Assembly (NCBI GenBank): GCA_036940085.1
Contig: JALLBK010000070.1
Location: forward strand, 1 to 64,000
Reading direction: 5' to 3'
DNA length: 64,000 bases
Origin: Discostella pseudostelligera
Lineage: Eukaryota; Bacillariophyta; Thalassiosirophyceae; Thalassiosirales; Thalassiosiraceae
The translations under genes and the position numbers were made by a program. A model generated the notes under the pieces. That model did not search any database. It was given only the letters and a program-made list of their open reading frames with translations, and had not been told where the DNA came from. This document shows, piece after piece, positions 41,263-52,873 of the stretch (its first letter is position 1; each line of letters starts with the position of its first letter).

Positions 41263-43260
41263 TTGCTGCAAACAATGGAGATTCATCGACGAGCAACAAG
41301 GCCACCCAGCTTAAATAATGCAAGTGACAATAGCTCATCAGATAGCAATGTTGCGTCGGCACAAGGTGGCGGAGGTGGGAGTCACGTTGCGATCTCGGGC
41401 CCGCCTACCAATACCAAGACGACCGGGCGTCGCTCTATCAAAGCTTTGGTGTTGGTGGCGGCTGCCGCAGTAGCAGTACTTTTGTACTTGATATCAGACA
41501 CCGCATCATCTATAAGTATCAGCAGCAGCCTTCGACGGGCATCGACATCATTTAGCTTACAACAACATTATCCCACCGTGAATCGTGAGGACTTCGTAGC
41601 GGCAAGAAAACAACTATCGCAACTTCGTGAAGAATTTTACTATCGATATGGTGGGGAGGAGATGGCCATGAAAATGCTACAACGCGGCTTGCGCACTTTC
41701 GAACAAACCAATAGTGGCAAACAAGACAATGACGAGCATGGGGGTTCCATCCGCGCCACTGCGAACCGATTCTTGAGCGCCATTGTACGACATGAAGGTG
41801 ATTCCGCTTCAATACCATCGTCGACTCAACAACAACAGCAACAACCCGAATTTGTTATGGCCTTTGCCGGATATTCCGTAACGGTTGGACGTGGAAATCA
41901 TTTAGAACAATCCTATCCATTCGTTTTGGAAAAGATATTATCGCCCATACTGGAATTGCCACCATTAAATATCAAATTGACTGTCCGCAATTCCGCCATT
42001 GGTGGCATACCTTCCTTTCCATACGGGTGGTGTTTACGAAATTTCTTGGGTGAGGATGCTGACTTAGTGAGCTGGGATTATGGTATGAATGAAGGGAATG
42101 GAGCGTCAGGCTTGGAGAGTTATGTACGACAATCATTGGCATTGCCAAAGAGTCCGCTGTTCGTGCTTTTGGACATCAAGACCCGTCCACGGTTGGATAT
42201 ATTGCAGAGATATGTCAATTTGGGTGTACTATCTGATCCGATAGCGCTTGGAGGAAAGGATGCGGTAGATCCTTTATTGTTGGAGGTGCCCGAGAATAAA
42301 CGACCGGTTGGGCTGCAGAAGTGGGAGGAATGGGGTGCTCCAAAGGGTGCACCTGGACAGAGCCCGTGGCATGCAAAGAAAATGGAGCATGAACTAATGG
42401 CATGGATGTTGGCAATGCGCATGCTTGATGCATTGGATATGGCACTAAATGTGATGGAACAAGATGTCAATTGGCGAATTCCAATTCTTGCACTCCTAAA
42501 AGAGCAACAAAAGCGAGGGTCTGCGGAAGTTGTCTTCCTCCCACCTCCAGTCACTGATGTGAGCAAAACTGGCGTTCCCTCTCTGTTGCATGGGAGTGAA
42601 TCAACAACTAAAGAATGGCACATGGGTCGAATATCTTGCCGTACTTCCTTTCTACCGACAATATCTGGTGACCTGAACTCGATTGTAGAATCAGGAGTTA
42701 CAATGGACGATGCGGATATGCTACAACGTCGCGATGATGTACTTTTCGATGGTGGCTGGGTAATGGATGTGGGGAAGCTGGAGCGAGAGACGAAGTTAAA
42801 AGTGTTAAAATATGGTGGATTGGGATATATTGACATGAAGATGGCATTATACGGCATCCCAACGTCGGGTACACTAAAATTCTGGTTGCCCTACGAAGGC
42901 TCGTCAGACCCAGTTGAGAATGCAAGTGCGTCAGAGTATTTTAATGCTATTGTTGTTTGTGAAGTAAACGAAAAGAGAGGAGACAAAGAATGCAACATGG
43001 TATCTGATCTTGAATTTCGAGTGGGAGATGCAGCTGTTCCAAGAGGAAATATTTTACAAGTGAAGGACGTGGCGTCATATCTCAAGAAAGATATCTGTAT
43101 TCGAGTGATAATACCAACAGAAGCAAAAATATCTCTGAAACATGGCAGCTTCGACGTCGGTCTTGCATTAGAAGTTAGAGTGTCAGGAAACGCAGTCACC
43201 AGAGAGAACGGTGCATGTTCAATATCTCATGTAATATGGGAAAACCAAGATGCTCACTAA
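41263..43260 (+). CDS. type II membrane protein with SGNH-hydrolase-like domain
   Basis: 665 residues, one exon. The transmembrane helix ALVLVAAAAVAVLLYLI is near residues 61-77, with a Gly- and Ser-rich cytosolic leader before it. The luminal domain begins at about residue 195 with FVMAFAGYSVTVGRGN and SYPFVLEKI, then NSAIGGIPSFPYGWCLRN, ADLVSWDYGMNEGN and SPLFVLLDI. These correspond to SGNH blocks I-III (Ser in GYS, Gly in GGI, Asn in MNEGN). The block V His was not placed, though HAKKMEHELMAWML may be it. Diatom and oomycete relatives of this kind are uncharacterised and may act on cell-surface glycans. The first ATG (41263) was used; an alternative is Met5. Confidence 0.55.
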   Translation: MLQTMEIHRRATRPPSLNNASDNSSSDSNVASAQGGGGGSHVAISGPPTNTKTTGRRSIKALVLVAAAAVAVLLYLISDTASSISISSSLRRASTSFSLQQHYPTVNREDFVAARKQLSQLREEFYYRYGGEEMAMKMLQRGLRTFEQTNSGKQDNDEHGGSIRATANRFLSAIVRHEGDSASIPSSTQQQQQQPEFVMAFAGYSVTVGRGNHLEQSYPFVLEKILSPILELPPLNIKLTVRNSAIGGIPSFPYGWCLRNFLGEDADLVSWDYGMNEGNGASGLESYVRQSLALPKSPLFVLLDIKTRPRLDILQRYVNLGVLSDPIALGGKDAVDPLLLEVPENKRPVGLQKWEEWGAPKGAPGQSPWHAKKMEHELMAWMLAMRMLDALDMALNVMEQDVNWRIPILALLKEQQKRGSAEVVFLPPPVTDVSKTGVPSLLHGSESTTKEWHMGRISCRTSFLPTISGDLNSIVESGVTMDDADMLQRRDDVLFDGGWVMDVGKLERETKLKVLKYGGLGYIDMKMALYGIPTSGTLKFWLPYEGSSDPVENASASEYFNAIVVCEVNEKRGDKECNMVSDLEFRVGDAAVPRGNILQVKDVASYLKKDICIRVIIPTEAKISLKHGSFDVGLALEVRVSGNAVTRENGACSISHVIWENQDAH

Positions 43261-43557
43261 TAATATCATGTTAAACAACCCATCGTTTTAAAATTGTTCC
43301 TATTAGGCTGAATTATTCATTCAAGCTGACAAGATGGAAAAGTGAAAACTCTTTAATTTCAAGTATCTCTTCTGTTGTTTTACACGCTGTGTAACATCAT
43401 CAATTGTCTCCATGCATAAAAACCCTAATCGTATGCAGAGGGGCGTCTAGACCGCCTTAAATGCTTATAATTCTTTCATGCATTCATCTCTTCATATCGC
43501 CATCGATCTTGTGCAAAAAATTTGACATTTTCCCGTATTCTCGCAGACTCATGTGTG
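43261..43557. other. convergent intergenic region
   Basis: Between the SGNH-like gene (+) and the CCT gene (-). No gene is seen. Confidence 0.4.
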
Positions 43558-45303
43558 CTACGTGATGGTGTATCTCCTCGGCCTACGAAATGGCATATCC
43601 TCAGATGGTTCAAACCCAGCATCTTCATCTTCGACATCCGGCATATTCTCGTCCATCAGTTGACCCTCCTCTTCTTCCTCATTAACTGTGCACAATAGAC
43701 TTCCTGAGAATGGAGATGAGCTGGTACGCGATGCTGGCCTCGCTTTGACAACTCCATTAGTCCCAGCTTTCATTGCCCACTGCTTTACCTCATAATCCTC
43801 CTCTTCCTCCTCTGGCGGGGGAGGACTACTGTCCTCCGCAGCCTCGGTACCTCGCTTCACAAATCGTCCCTTCACGCGCATGCGTCGATCCGCCAAATTC
43901 TTCCGGCAATTGTAACGAATTTTCTTGTTCCATACCCTGCGGGCACGTTTCGCGTTGAATTTATGGATGATGGCCGCACGTTCTGCGGGGGTGTAGACGC
44001 CTATCCGACCGTTCTTGTTGTAAACCTTGTGTTTGAGTGATCAGATTCAAATATTGAGGAACACATCTTCGAGCACGATTATTGGAACAAAAAATGCACA
44101 CGAGTTGCTACACACAAAACGTACCTCCTTGTACTTCGTCAAGGAATGTGGAAGAATTAACGCACTGGCCTTGTTTTCGGCATTCGATCCTCCACTATTC
44201 GATCCATTGTTGCCATCACTTCCCTCGCTCAAGTCCTCCAGCAATCTTGCTCGTGCTCTGCGTAGCAACTCTTCTGGTTCCAAATTTGCCTCATCATCTT
44301 CATCGGAGGGCGGGGATTTGAGGATTATGTCTGAAGGCGATGGAGACCGGGTAGATTTTCCCCGTGCCGACTTGGAATTGCCGCTAGAACCGCTTTTGTC
44401 CGTCGACGAGGAGCTGTTCTTGGTGGAAGATTTCACGGCATCATCCAGGCCCGAAACAGAGTCTGGACTGGTGCCCAATCGTGACGATCGTTTGGTTTTT
44501 CTTACAGCATCCGAGGTGGCATAATGCTGAAGAACCCCCCCCTTACTCTTTCTGTTGCTGCTGGCTGCAGCAGACGAAGAAGTATCGATTGCGTCCTGTG
44601 AATTCAGCGTAAATCCATGCGACACTCCCCACGTTGTATTCTCACTATTGTTACTACCATACTCTCCAGACTCGTCCACAATCTCTCCCAGCACTCGTCG
44701 TGTACTTGCCAACTCCTCCTCCAAAATACTGCTCGGTAAAACAAAGTGTTGTCGATCGTTACGATGTGCGTAGAGATCCCATTTTTCCATGCCCTCAGGA
44801 TTCGATGCCGAACGTAGTCTTCCACCTCCAATATAACTGCTCGTTGTGGATGGCGGTGCTGGATAGTCGTGATGATACGTCGCGTAGGTTTGGGTAGGGA
44901 GAGCAGATGGCCCGCTACTAGCGACAATTGATTCAGCACTGGCAGCGAGTATGGTCATGGGGCTCCTCGATGGTGGTGGGGGCATACTCTCTGTATCATT
45001 GTCGTCCAAAGTCAAATCTTGATGTGGTGTAATTTGCTGTGATGGCGGATACTGCTGCTGCTGATGCGAAGCCGGTCCATCGTCGTCTGGGCATTGGGAC
45101 ACAGCGGTAGACGCAGCGGCCAGCGCCGCGAGGGCGTCAAGTGCCGACTCATTATGGGTGAACATTCGCATTGGATTGCTCGATGAATATCTGTCTTCGG
45201 TGAGACACTGTGCGACGCTATCGACGTAATCGCAGGTGGTTGCCGTGATCGTGATTGGCAAGACCGTCGCCGCCGCCGAAGATTCGGGTGGCATTGTCGT
45301 CAT
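43558..45303 (-). CDS. CCT-domain transcriptional regulator
   Basis: Two exons, 45303-44125 and 44025-43558, joined across a 99-bp intron, giving 548 residues. The CCT domain begins at the splice junction: YNKNGRIGVYTPAERAAI, then the basic core KRARRVWNKKIRYNCRKN and LADRRMRVKGRFVKR. This is the form found in CONSTANS- and TOC1-type proteins, where it contacts DNA together with NF-Y subunits. The rest is Ser-, Gln- and Asp-rich with no B-box or response-regulator domain. The C-terminal tail is acidic, as for an activator. In diatoms such genes are expanded; links to light or clock control are family knowledge, not seen here. Confidence 0.88.
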
Positions 45304-45873
45304 TGTTGGAATTGGCCGCGACTTTCACCCGATAAAGCCCGTGATTAGATGCTATTCTCTGCTGCTGCCTCGAAGATAAAGCTTGGCCACTGCTCAATGA
45401 TGTATGAAGAGCAGAAGATTCCTACTTCGGCCCGTCCAAGATGATGGTCAATGTGAGAACGAATTGAAATTGGTTTGAATTTTTGTCCGACGGCGACGGT
45501 GTCTCTGCGATTGAAGATGTTGTTGCATGTTGCAACTTGAAGCAAATTTTGGCGCGGAGTGCACAAGAGATCGAGCGAGAGATGGAAGCTCGGAGGAAGC
45601 AATCAACTAGCTTTTGCGGCACGTGCGACGCATGCAGCAAGCATGCAGAAGTTCTCTCAGGAATTCTGCGGTTGCGCGTGCGTCAGTGCTGACACCACGT
45701 CTGGCCGGCGCTTTCCCGCAAAATGAGAGTCCTCCCGCCAAAAATTCACACTGCCACGTGGTCACGAGTGTAGCAAGGTGGAGTACAATGGAAGAGGACA
45801 AAGTTGGGAGAGACTCAATCGACATAGAGGACTTAGTAGGGGTGCAGAACTGTTGAAATCAGATTTATTTATT
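45304..45873. promoter_or_regulatory. intergenic region with two E2F-like sites
   Basis: TTTTGGCGCGG at 45547-45557 and CTCCCGCCAAAAA at 45732-45744. It is upstream of the CCT gene and downstream of the ribokinase fusion gene. No gene is supported. Confidence 0.4.
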
Positions 45874-47994
45874 TCATCCTTTACTGTTTTCGGAATTAAG
45901 CAATAGATATTCCCCGAATTTGAGGAATGCCCTGCCACGATGGCTAATAGCATTCTTTTCGTCCGTTGTCATTTCTGCGTATGTTTTTCTCTCGCCACTG
46001 CCTTGATCTTCCTCCGTTGGCTCGAAGATGGGATCCCACCCGAAATCTTTGCTTCCTCTTGCAGGTACAATCCGCCCTTCTGTCCTTCCCTCGAACAATT
46101 GAACTTCCTCACCAGGACTAGGAGAGTATGCAATGATTGTTTGTGCATACGCTCTGTCGTCATTGAAGCCACACAATAGCTTATTCAATCCGTCATGGCC
46201 CAAGCTATCCAAGAACCACTTGATATACGGTCCAGGTAAGCCATTCAGTCCGTAAAAACAAAGGCATGTGTCTTCTGTAAAAACCGCGGCTTTGATTTGT
46301 TGAGATGCAATGTTACATTTTTCACGTGCAATATCTTGCGGTGAGCCTTGAAGCTCCGGTAGATCTAGCTTGAAGTTGTCAATGTCAAATGCAAATGAGC
46401 TTGCGGACAGCAGACGCTGCACTTCCGCTAGTTTGTTTTTGTTCCCAGTGACAAATGTGATTTTCTTTCTTGTTGACATCAGATACTCTTGACCACGTTC
46501 AACTCTGTACACACTTTCCAACCTCAAGCAATCTGGCACTTCATCGGCACGTGGATACGATTCCTGTGCTCCTCTTTTGCGAACTGACATGCTTGCTACT
46601 CCACATGACATGCATGCTGCATTATCTAAATCAATTCCTCGTGATAGGTAGGCAGCGAGTGCACCGCAGAATGCATCCCCAGCACCAACAGCATCCACGA
46701 CAGGCTCGGATTTGCATGGGAGATCAATGGGCTCGCTGATCATTCTCGTTTGAATACCATCATCGCTCTCTGTTCCGGACGGTCTACTAACCTCATTCTT
46801 TTTTACAATCATTGCGCCCCGTGCACCTAATGTAACAATTACAGCTTGCCGCACACCTTTTTCTAGCAATGCTCTAGCCATGGCCTCCTCCCCTTCTCCA
46901 GTAACAAAATCGCTACTTGACAGTCCACACAAGGACGCTAGCTCAGTTTCATTCGGAATCAAAATGTCGACTGAAGAGTACCATTCGTTTGTGAGCTGCC
47001 AACCTTTGGGTGCAGGCGCAGGATTTAGAATTGTCAGGGCTCCTAGTTTCGATGCACTCTGTAGTGCGTGAAGTGCTGTTTCAGGTGCAATTTCCAGTTG
47101 AACAAGCACCATTGCTCGTTCACGATTGCCTCCGTCACTACCGCTCAACAAATCCATCAGTGATGTTTCTACTTCCTCCTTGCCCAAGTGCATATTTGCA
47201 CCTGGCGCGACGACAATTGTATTCTGTCCCGATGTCGTATCCACAATGATACTTGCCACACCAGTATGTACGCCTTTCGCTCTCGAATCGCTCTGATTTA
47301 ACTTGACGCCCTTGGATAGCAATTTTGATAAAATGCTGTGTCCCATATCGTCATCCCCAACACGACCAATCATGTGCACCCCTTGTGTTTCGTCGACTAC
47401 GCCAATCGAAGATGCTGCCACGGCCTGATTGGCACCCTTTCCTCCAGCAGTGACGATGAAATCCGTACCAAGGATGGTTTGGCCGGGAGATGGCAGTGAT
47501 GGTGCATAAGTTGTTAGATCCTGGTTGATGCTTCCAACGACTATTACTTTACCGGGAGGGAGCTCATCGGAAGAAACATCTTCAGCCAACATTGTCATCG
47601 ATGGGTGCTTTCTTATTTGATTTAGATTGTGACTACGAGAAACAAGGCCGCGAGGAGATCGGTAGCTCGAGTACAGTAAGGCGGGTGTTGATGTTTGCAA
47701 GGTGAGAGTATAACGGCAGAGTAGTCCTAGCAGAAGAATAGTTTTGCTGCCATGGCGTTTAGGCATACCCTTACTCATGCCATTGTTGAAAAGGCCCGTG
47801 GATGGCACTGTGGCGTCGTCAGCGCCATCGAGAGTGGTGAGGCAAAGGACACTACTACTATCTACAGGCTGCAGTGGTGTTAGTCTGGCCGTCGATTGGC
47901 CAGCCATCCGTCCCAGCCATGCTCCATGTAGACTCACATAAAGTAAATCTACATCTGCTCTGTAGCAGCAAGTGGATCGAGGAATCTCGAACAA
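45874..47994 (-). CDS. ribokinase - inosine triphosphate pyrophosphatase fusion
   Basis: 706 residues, one exon. The first ~145 residues are weakly conserved; the real start may be Met73 (MSKGMPKRHGSKTILLLGLL), which gives a hydrophobic targeting leader, or a later Met before the kinase. Residues ~150-500 are a PfkB/ribokinase: VIVVGSINQDLTTYAPSLP, TAGGKGANQAVAA, ILNPAPAP and the catalytic-loop motif DAVGAGDAFCGALAAYLSRG. From ~512 a complete ITPase (HAM1) follows: ITFVTGNKNKLAEVQRLL, FTEDTCLCFYGLNGLPGPYI, FGWDPIFEP and ISHRGRAF. Ribokinase makes ribose-5-phosphate. ITPase hydrolyses ITP and XTP. Fusion puts ribose salvage and nucleotide clean-up in one chain. There is no stop or intron at the junction. 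Confidence 0.9.
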   Translation of the reverse strand: MFEIPRSTCCYRADVDLLYVSLHGAWLGRMAGQSTARLTPLQPVDSSSVLCLTTLDGADDATVPSTGLFNNGMSKGMPKRHGSKTILLLGLLCRYTLTLQTSTPALLYSSYRSPRGLVSRSHNLNQIRKHPSMTMLAEDVSSDELPPGKVIVVGSINQDLTTYAPSLPSPGQTILGTDFIVTAGGKGANQAVAASSIGVVDETQGVHMIGRVGDDDMGHSILSKLLSKGVKLNQSDSRAKGVHTGVASIIVDTTSGQNTIVVAPGANMHLGKEEVETSLMDLLSGSDGGNRERAMVLVQLEIAPETALHALQSASKLGALTILNPAPAPKGWQLTNEWYSSVDILIPNETELASLCGLSSSDFVTGEGEEAMARALLEKGVRQAVIVTLGARGAMIVKKNEVSRPSGTESDDGIQTRMISEPIDLPCKSEPVVDAVGAGDAFCGALAAYLSRGIDLDNAACMSCGVASMSVRKRGAQESYPRADEVPDCLRLESVYRVERGQEYLMSTRKKITFVTGNKNKLAEVQRLLSASSFAFDIDNFKLDLPELQGSPQDIAREKCNIASQQIKAAVFTEDTCLCFYGLNGLPGPYIKWFLDSLGHDGLNKLLCGFNDDRAYAQTIIAYSPSPGEEVQLFEGRTEGRIVPARGSKDFGWDPIFEPTEEDQGSGERKTYAEMTTDEKNAISHRGRAFLKFGEYLLLNSENSKG

Positions 47995-48511
47995 GGAGAG
48001 AGAATAGGTACACTACCCCGCTCTGTCCAACAATCGTACGGCGAAACGATGACAGAGGGAGAGAATAATTCCTGTTACTCTATGTCGAAGGACACTCCCT
48101 GTCGATCATAATCTGGCGCTGTGGCAGGAAGTCCAATTCAATATTTCTACGTAGGAATAGGTAATACATATTTCAATGGAGAAAGATCATAAATTTAAAT
48201 TCGGTGTACATATGTAGGAACTAATAGTTCATGCCCCTAACGCTCCTTACTCTCACTATTTTGCTCGGTGTCAGTGGCCGCCAGTGGCCGCCCCCAAACC
48301 AAAAGTATGAACCCGACAATGAGGACGAGAGATGGCGATTGCGCTGCAAGAGTAACATAACCATCCAAGCAATGCGAGTTTCGATTTCAACGCATTATCG
48401 TTGCATTGAACATCTGGCTGATTCATCGTATCGAATGAACGGCACGTCAGTTTAGGAAGTATCGGCTGGTGAATTGACGATCTAAGAGCTCATATTAAGT
48501 GGAGAGTAACA
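47995..48511. other. intergenic region, no gene recognised
   Basis: It contains the TTTCTACGTAGGAA palindrome at 48145-48158, also present at 10041 and, in part, at 28886. Short ORFs here show no motif. Confidence 0.4.
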
Positions 48512-50635
48512 ATGAGCCATCGCACTCAATTGCAACTGAAAAGGAAGGGTCGACTTTCACGTGTAGTTCTAGCCGCATGTGCGATTGCTGCTATATGTCA
48601 TTGTGGAAGCAACAAGGTATGTCAAGAATTGCTTGCCTTTTTAAACCGTCCCTATTTCTTCCCTCCGTCTCATAAATTCACAACCACTTAGACCAATTTA
48701 CGATATGGAGGCAATCAATTCCTAGTTCTAGCATCTGCTGAAAACATAATTGATAGGCAAACGGATGGATCACGTCCATTGCTAATACGAGGTAGTCAGA
48801 TACTGAAAGGACATGTCAACAATGACTTAGAAGAATCAACACGGAACCTAGTAGACGACAATAATAACAACGACGAGGAGAAACAGAATGGCAGCGAACC
48901 TTCCAAGAACAGCAATGCTCGTGTAAGGCAATCAAGCACAAGAAAAACGAACAAGAGGAGAAATAGAGGTACAACGAGCCATGAAGCTTCGACTGGTGCT
49001 GAAACTAGCGGGAGAAGGACCCGCAAAGGTGGTCGAAAGAAAACAAGGAATACCGACACGAAAAAAAGGGTAGCTGTAGAAAAAAGGAACAGAAGGAAGA
49101 AGCAAGGCACAACCAAGAGGAACAGGACCAACAGGATAGGAGGACAAAAGAAACCCCAACAGATGATTGGTGCTACTGCAGTTGACTATCATGACAAACA
49201 GCCACAGACGATCGAAGATGGTTTCACAGGTGAACCGAAAACAGATAAGACTATCATTGCTGTTCCGCTTAGCGTTGGAGGTAGCTCTGCAGCCCAAAAT
49301 TTCATGTCCAAATTCAACCAGTCTTGGAGTGCTCAGAGCAGTGGTAAGCCGGGAAATAGTGGTGGTCAAATGAAAACCTTTGGATCTGCTGGATGGGATA
49401 CTCCTGGAGGATATGGAACTACGACAACTTTGTGGGAACCCTCTGGCGGTGCCGCAAAGGCCTGGAAAGGCTCTGTCGGCAGTTGGGGGGATGGCGATTT
49501 CGTGTTGGTCGATGAGGTGAACTCTTGCCCATGCACGTATGTCGATGCCACAAGTTGGGGTGGTGGAGGGTGGGGTGGATCGGTATGGGGTACCTCGGCA
49601 TGGGGCGCACCGACACATGGTATTAGCGGCAAGGCAGGGAAAAGCACGCCGATTCATACTCAACAACAAATAAAGGTATGCACATGCATGCCGACATACT
49701 TCCCGACGTTCATGCCCACTTACATGCCGACAACGTAAGATCTTCTCATCTATGCCGTTGAATTGAGTGTCATATTGTGTACATACTTACTTAATTCTTT
49801 GTTGCTATTCAATGCTTCTTCAGAGAGGATGAATTGAGTGAGATGCCAACACTCATGCCAACGCTGATGCCAACGCTGATGCCAACGCTGATGCCAACAC
49901 TCCAACCCACTCTATTTCCCACTTTTGATGAGGACATCATTTTACCGTGAGTACAAATCTGCCAATTACTCCCAATACTTTTGCTTTTTCATCTAATCAT
50001 TGCTCGCTGCTGTACTACCATTCCGACAGAACACTCGTACCGTAAGTGATCCATCGTCCTTTCATTTAAATCATGCTCGTGTGCAGCTCATCGTTTTTTC
50101 ATCTTTCCAACGATATTATACTCAGTACGTTGAGTCCAACACTAAGTCCAGCACTAAGTCCAACATTAAGTCCAACACTAAGTCCAGCACTTAGTCCAAC
50201 ACTTAGTCCAACACTTAGTCCAACATATAATCCAACCGGTGAGCCGACAATAGGACCATCACTTAGTCCAACGTTGAGCCCAAGTTTAAGTCCAACGATA
50301 TCTCCGTAAGTACCTACCATGTATTCGCTTGAAATAACGGGTGAACATCATTCATCATATCACTCTTGCTTTTCCATTGCCACTTTCCCAGAACATTCTT
50401 GACCACAGATGGAGTAGTGGATCCGACATTGTCTCCAACAAAGTCTCCAACTTTGTCCCCAACATTTTCACCAACCTTTTCCCCGACTTTGAGCCCGGTG
50501 GATAAGAACAAATTTGATCCAACGTTTAACCCATCGTTTACCCCAACCTTAAGCCCAACGATAAGCCCAACCATAAGCCCAACGATAAGCCCAACGTTTC
50601 GCCCAACGTTTAGCCCGACGAAAAAGCCAGTTTAG
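48512..50635 (+). CDS. secreted Lys/Arg-rich, Trp/Gly-rich, PT-repeat protein, candidate biosilica or cell-wall protein
   Basis: Six exons: 48512-48616, 48692-49734, 49824-49946, 50030-50041, 50126-50305, 50392-50635, in frame for 568 residues. Exon 1 encodes a signal peptide (VVLAACAIAAICHCGSNK). Then come a highly basic region (residues ~100-160: KTNKRRNRG, RTRKGGRKKTR, KKQGTTKRNRTNR), a Gly/Trp region (TSWGGGGWGGSVWGTSAWG), CTCMPTYFPTFMPTYMPT and long PTLMPTLMPT, TLSPTLSP and PTISPTIS repeats. Introns all fall inside a Pro codon at CC|. Alternating basic and Trp-rich domains recall diatom cingulins, but homology was not tested. PT repeats are typical of diatom surface proteins. Confidence 0.7.
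50030..50041 (+). other. 12-bp micro-exon of the PT-repeat gene
   Basis: AACACTCGTACC lies between a CAG acceptor and a GTAAGT donor, flanked by introns of 83 and 84 bp. It encodes one repeat step (T-L-V-P in phase). It is supported by splice sites and frame only. Confidence 0.6.
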
Positions 50636-51576
50636 TGCTCACATTGTGAGTATCTTCCATTGTATTCAATAATTTGAGTTGTGCGTTTGTCCTTTGCATT
50701 CTATGCAGAATCGTCAATTGTACTTTTGCCAGCTCGTTCATACTGCATCTTATCTTGTCCAACTGTTTTGTACTGCGACTCAGAGTCCTAAACAAGTTCA
50801 GTTTATATTGACGGCTCGAAAAGTGAGGATGATCTCATAGCATACTTTTCATACACAAGGCAGCGATGAGCGATGTCATACCTACCAGCATGGTGGCTGA
50901 TTGGTATGTTTTGTCCCGGACAACGACAGGATATATGTAAAAATATAATGATGACGAGGATTGTACCTCCATTCTCAATATTCAACATTGACTTGAAAAT
51001 GCGTCCCGTCCATGAAACAGGAAGGTCTCTAGTCGAAGTCAAAGTCGAGATCGATATTCATTCGGCTCTAGAAGAGCCATTGCATCGGGAAAGAGGCACG
51101 GTATTGATGACTGATGTATTGCCAACAGGGAGTACTGTTGGTAGTAGTAGGGACAACCATCGTCGCCGTCATCCGTCTTCGTCTTCGCAGTCATGACCAT
51201 TCGTCGCTTCGTGCTTTCCGTCGTCGTTTGAGCCTACTATGGTATGGTATCTATCTGTATCTATGTTGTGCAGCGTGCCAAAATGAGGTTTGGCGATTAT
51301 ATCTACGTCAAATATCGTAGGTAATCGCTCAAACAGGTTCTACACCAGCATGACCTCTCAACCATACCATCGAGAGAGAATCGAGAAGGAGAGGTGCCGG
51401 TGCCGATGACAGCCGATGACGATGGTAGTAGTAGATACTCCTACTCTAGAGCTAGAGTGGTAGATGAAAGACGATCAATATACCACACCTACTCGTAGAT
51501 ACAATTGGTCTCACATCGCACTTATTACCACCTCTTCCTCCAAATCCAATCGATGACAAGGTAAAAAGGAACTTCA
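50636..51576. other. intergenic region with unsupported 107-codon ORF
   Basis: An ORF at 50873-51196 (MSYLPAWWLIGMF...) has no recognisable domain and no splice partner found. Downstream are short TATGGTATGG and GATGG tracts. Confidence 0.3.
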
Positions 51577-52477
51577 ATGACAGAAATTACTCGAAACGAT
51601 GGCAAGGATGATGGAGGCAGTGGCAAATCCGACGAAGATCGGAATTCAGATCAGGAGAATTTTTTCATGAGACAAGCACTGAATGTGGCAAAAGATGCTT
51701 TGGAGATTGGGGAGGTACCAGTCGGTTGCGTGATTGTTTTGCGGGATGCGACATTAATTACTAGTACATCAATACCCAAGGAGCACATTCGAGGTAGCTG
51801 CACTTCTTACGACATGTCTCCGTCGGTGATTATATCACATGGTTCCAATCAAGTCAACGCCACACGAGATGCAACTCGTCATGCCGAAATTGTTGCCATC
51901 GATCGTTTGCTTGCGCGTGGACGTTCCTCGGACCAATTAAAACTTCCGCCGGATGTTATTTGTAAATCGGCTGAGGATGGGGAACCCACAGCCGATTCGA
52001 ACGGACGAGTGAAATATGAGGACAGTTGGATCAACATACCTGAATGCAGTGATCACTGGAAGAATTCGTTCGGTTGGGGAAGCGGTAGGGTTTATGATAA
52101 AGACATTTTATCGCAATGTGATTTATATGTCACCTGTGAGCCATGTATCATGGTAAGAAAGAATTGCGAGTGTGTGTGGTATCAAATATTATTCGAATTA
52201 ACTACGATTGTCATCATTTTAGTGTGCAGCAGCGTTATCAATGACAGGGATAAAAAGAGTTTTTTTTGGTTGCAAAAATGATCGCTTCGGAGGTTGTGGA
52301 TCATTGTTGAACCTACATAAGCCAGATGCACTTCCCTCACCAAAGCACCTCGGATTCACAATATACGGAGGCATTCTTGAAGAAGAAGCCATTCGATTGC
52401 TTCGTTCATTTTATGATAGGGAAAATTTCCATGCACCTGCTCCGGTGCGCCGTAGAAAAGTCGGGAGATCAGGCTGA
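51577..52477 (+). CDS. tRNA-specific adenosine deaminase, ADAT2/TadA-like
   Basis: Two exons, 51577-52152 and 52223-52477, with a 70-bp intron inside the zinc motif; 276 residues. The deaminase fold starts with FFMRQALNVAKDALEIGEVPVGCVIV. The catalytic HAE is in TRHAEIVAIDRLL, the second zinc motif is CEPCIM joined to CAAAL, followed by IKRVFFGCKNDRFGGCGS. It converts adenosine 34 to inosine in tRNA anticodons, normally with ADAT3 as partner. A ~65-residue insert lies between HAE and PCxxC (KLPPDVICKSAEDG to DKDILSQCDLYV) and another between beta-strands 1 and 2, so it is longer than human ADAT2 (191 residues). Confidence 0.88.
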
Positions 52478-52873
52478 TAGGACAGAATTGCTATTGCTTC
52501 GCGAGGTGGTCTACACTGAAAGTAACGGAATAGAACAAAGTGTGAGCAAAGGTTATCAATGTCGCTCCGTAACCTCCCAGAGTGGATCGCATGGGCATTA
52601 TTAACCGAATCCCCTCTCCCTTTTAGAGATAAAGCCAATTCGTCATCGCTATAAGGAAAGGCACATTGTCTGCGCATCCTCATACTCTCGTATACTAGCG
52701 ACGACGTTGGTATGCTTTTGCACCGATAGGAAAACTTTCTACCCATGAGTAGGTGTTTGGACACCAGGGCGAAGGCCTAGTAATGGTGCGGCTTTAGGGA
52801 AAACAAGCAGGGGTTGTTCGGGAGCAGTTGATCCTCACCTTTAATGTTCTCCTCGCATGTAGCATGAAGATAG
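52478..52873. other. convergent 3' regions
   Basis: Between the deaminase (+) and the SLX9-like gene (-). No gene is seen. Confidence 0.4.

Noticed and set aside
48796..49669. Two - strand ORFs inside the PT-repeat gene
   Set aside because: Complements of the Lys/Arg and Gly/Trp coding parts; no domains.
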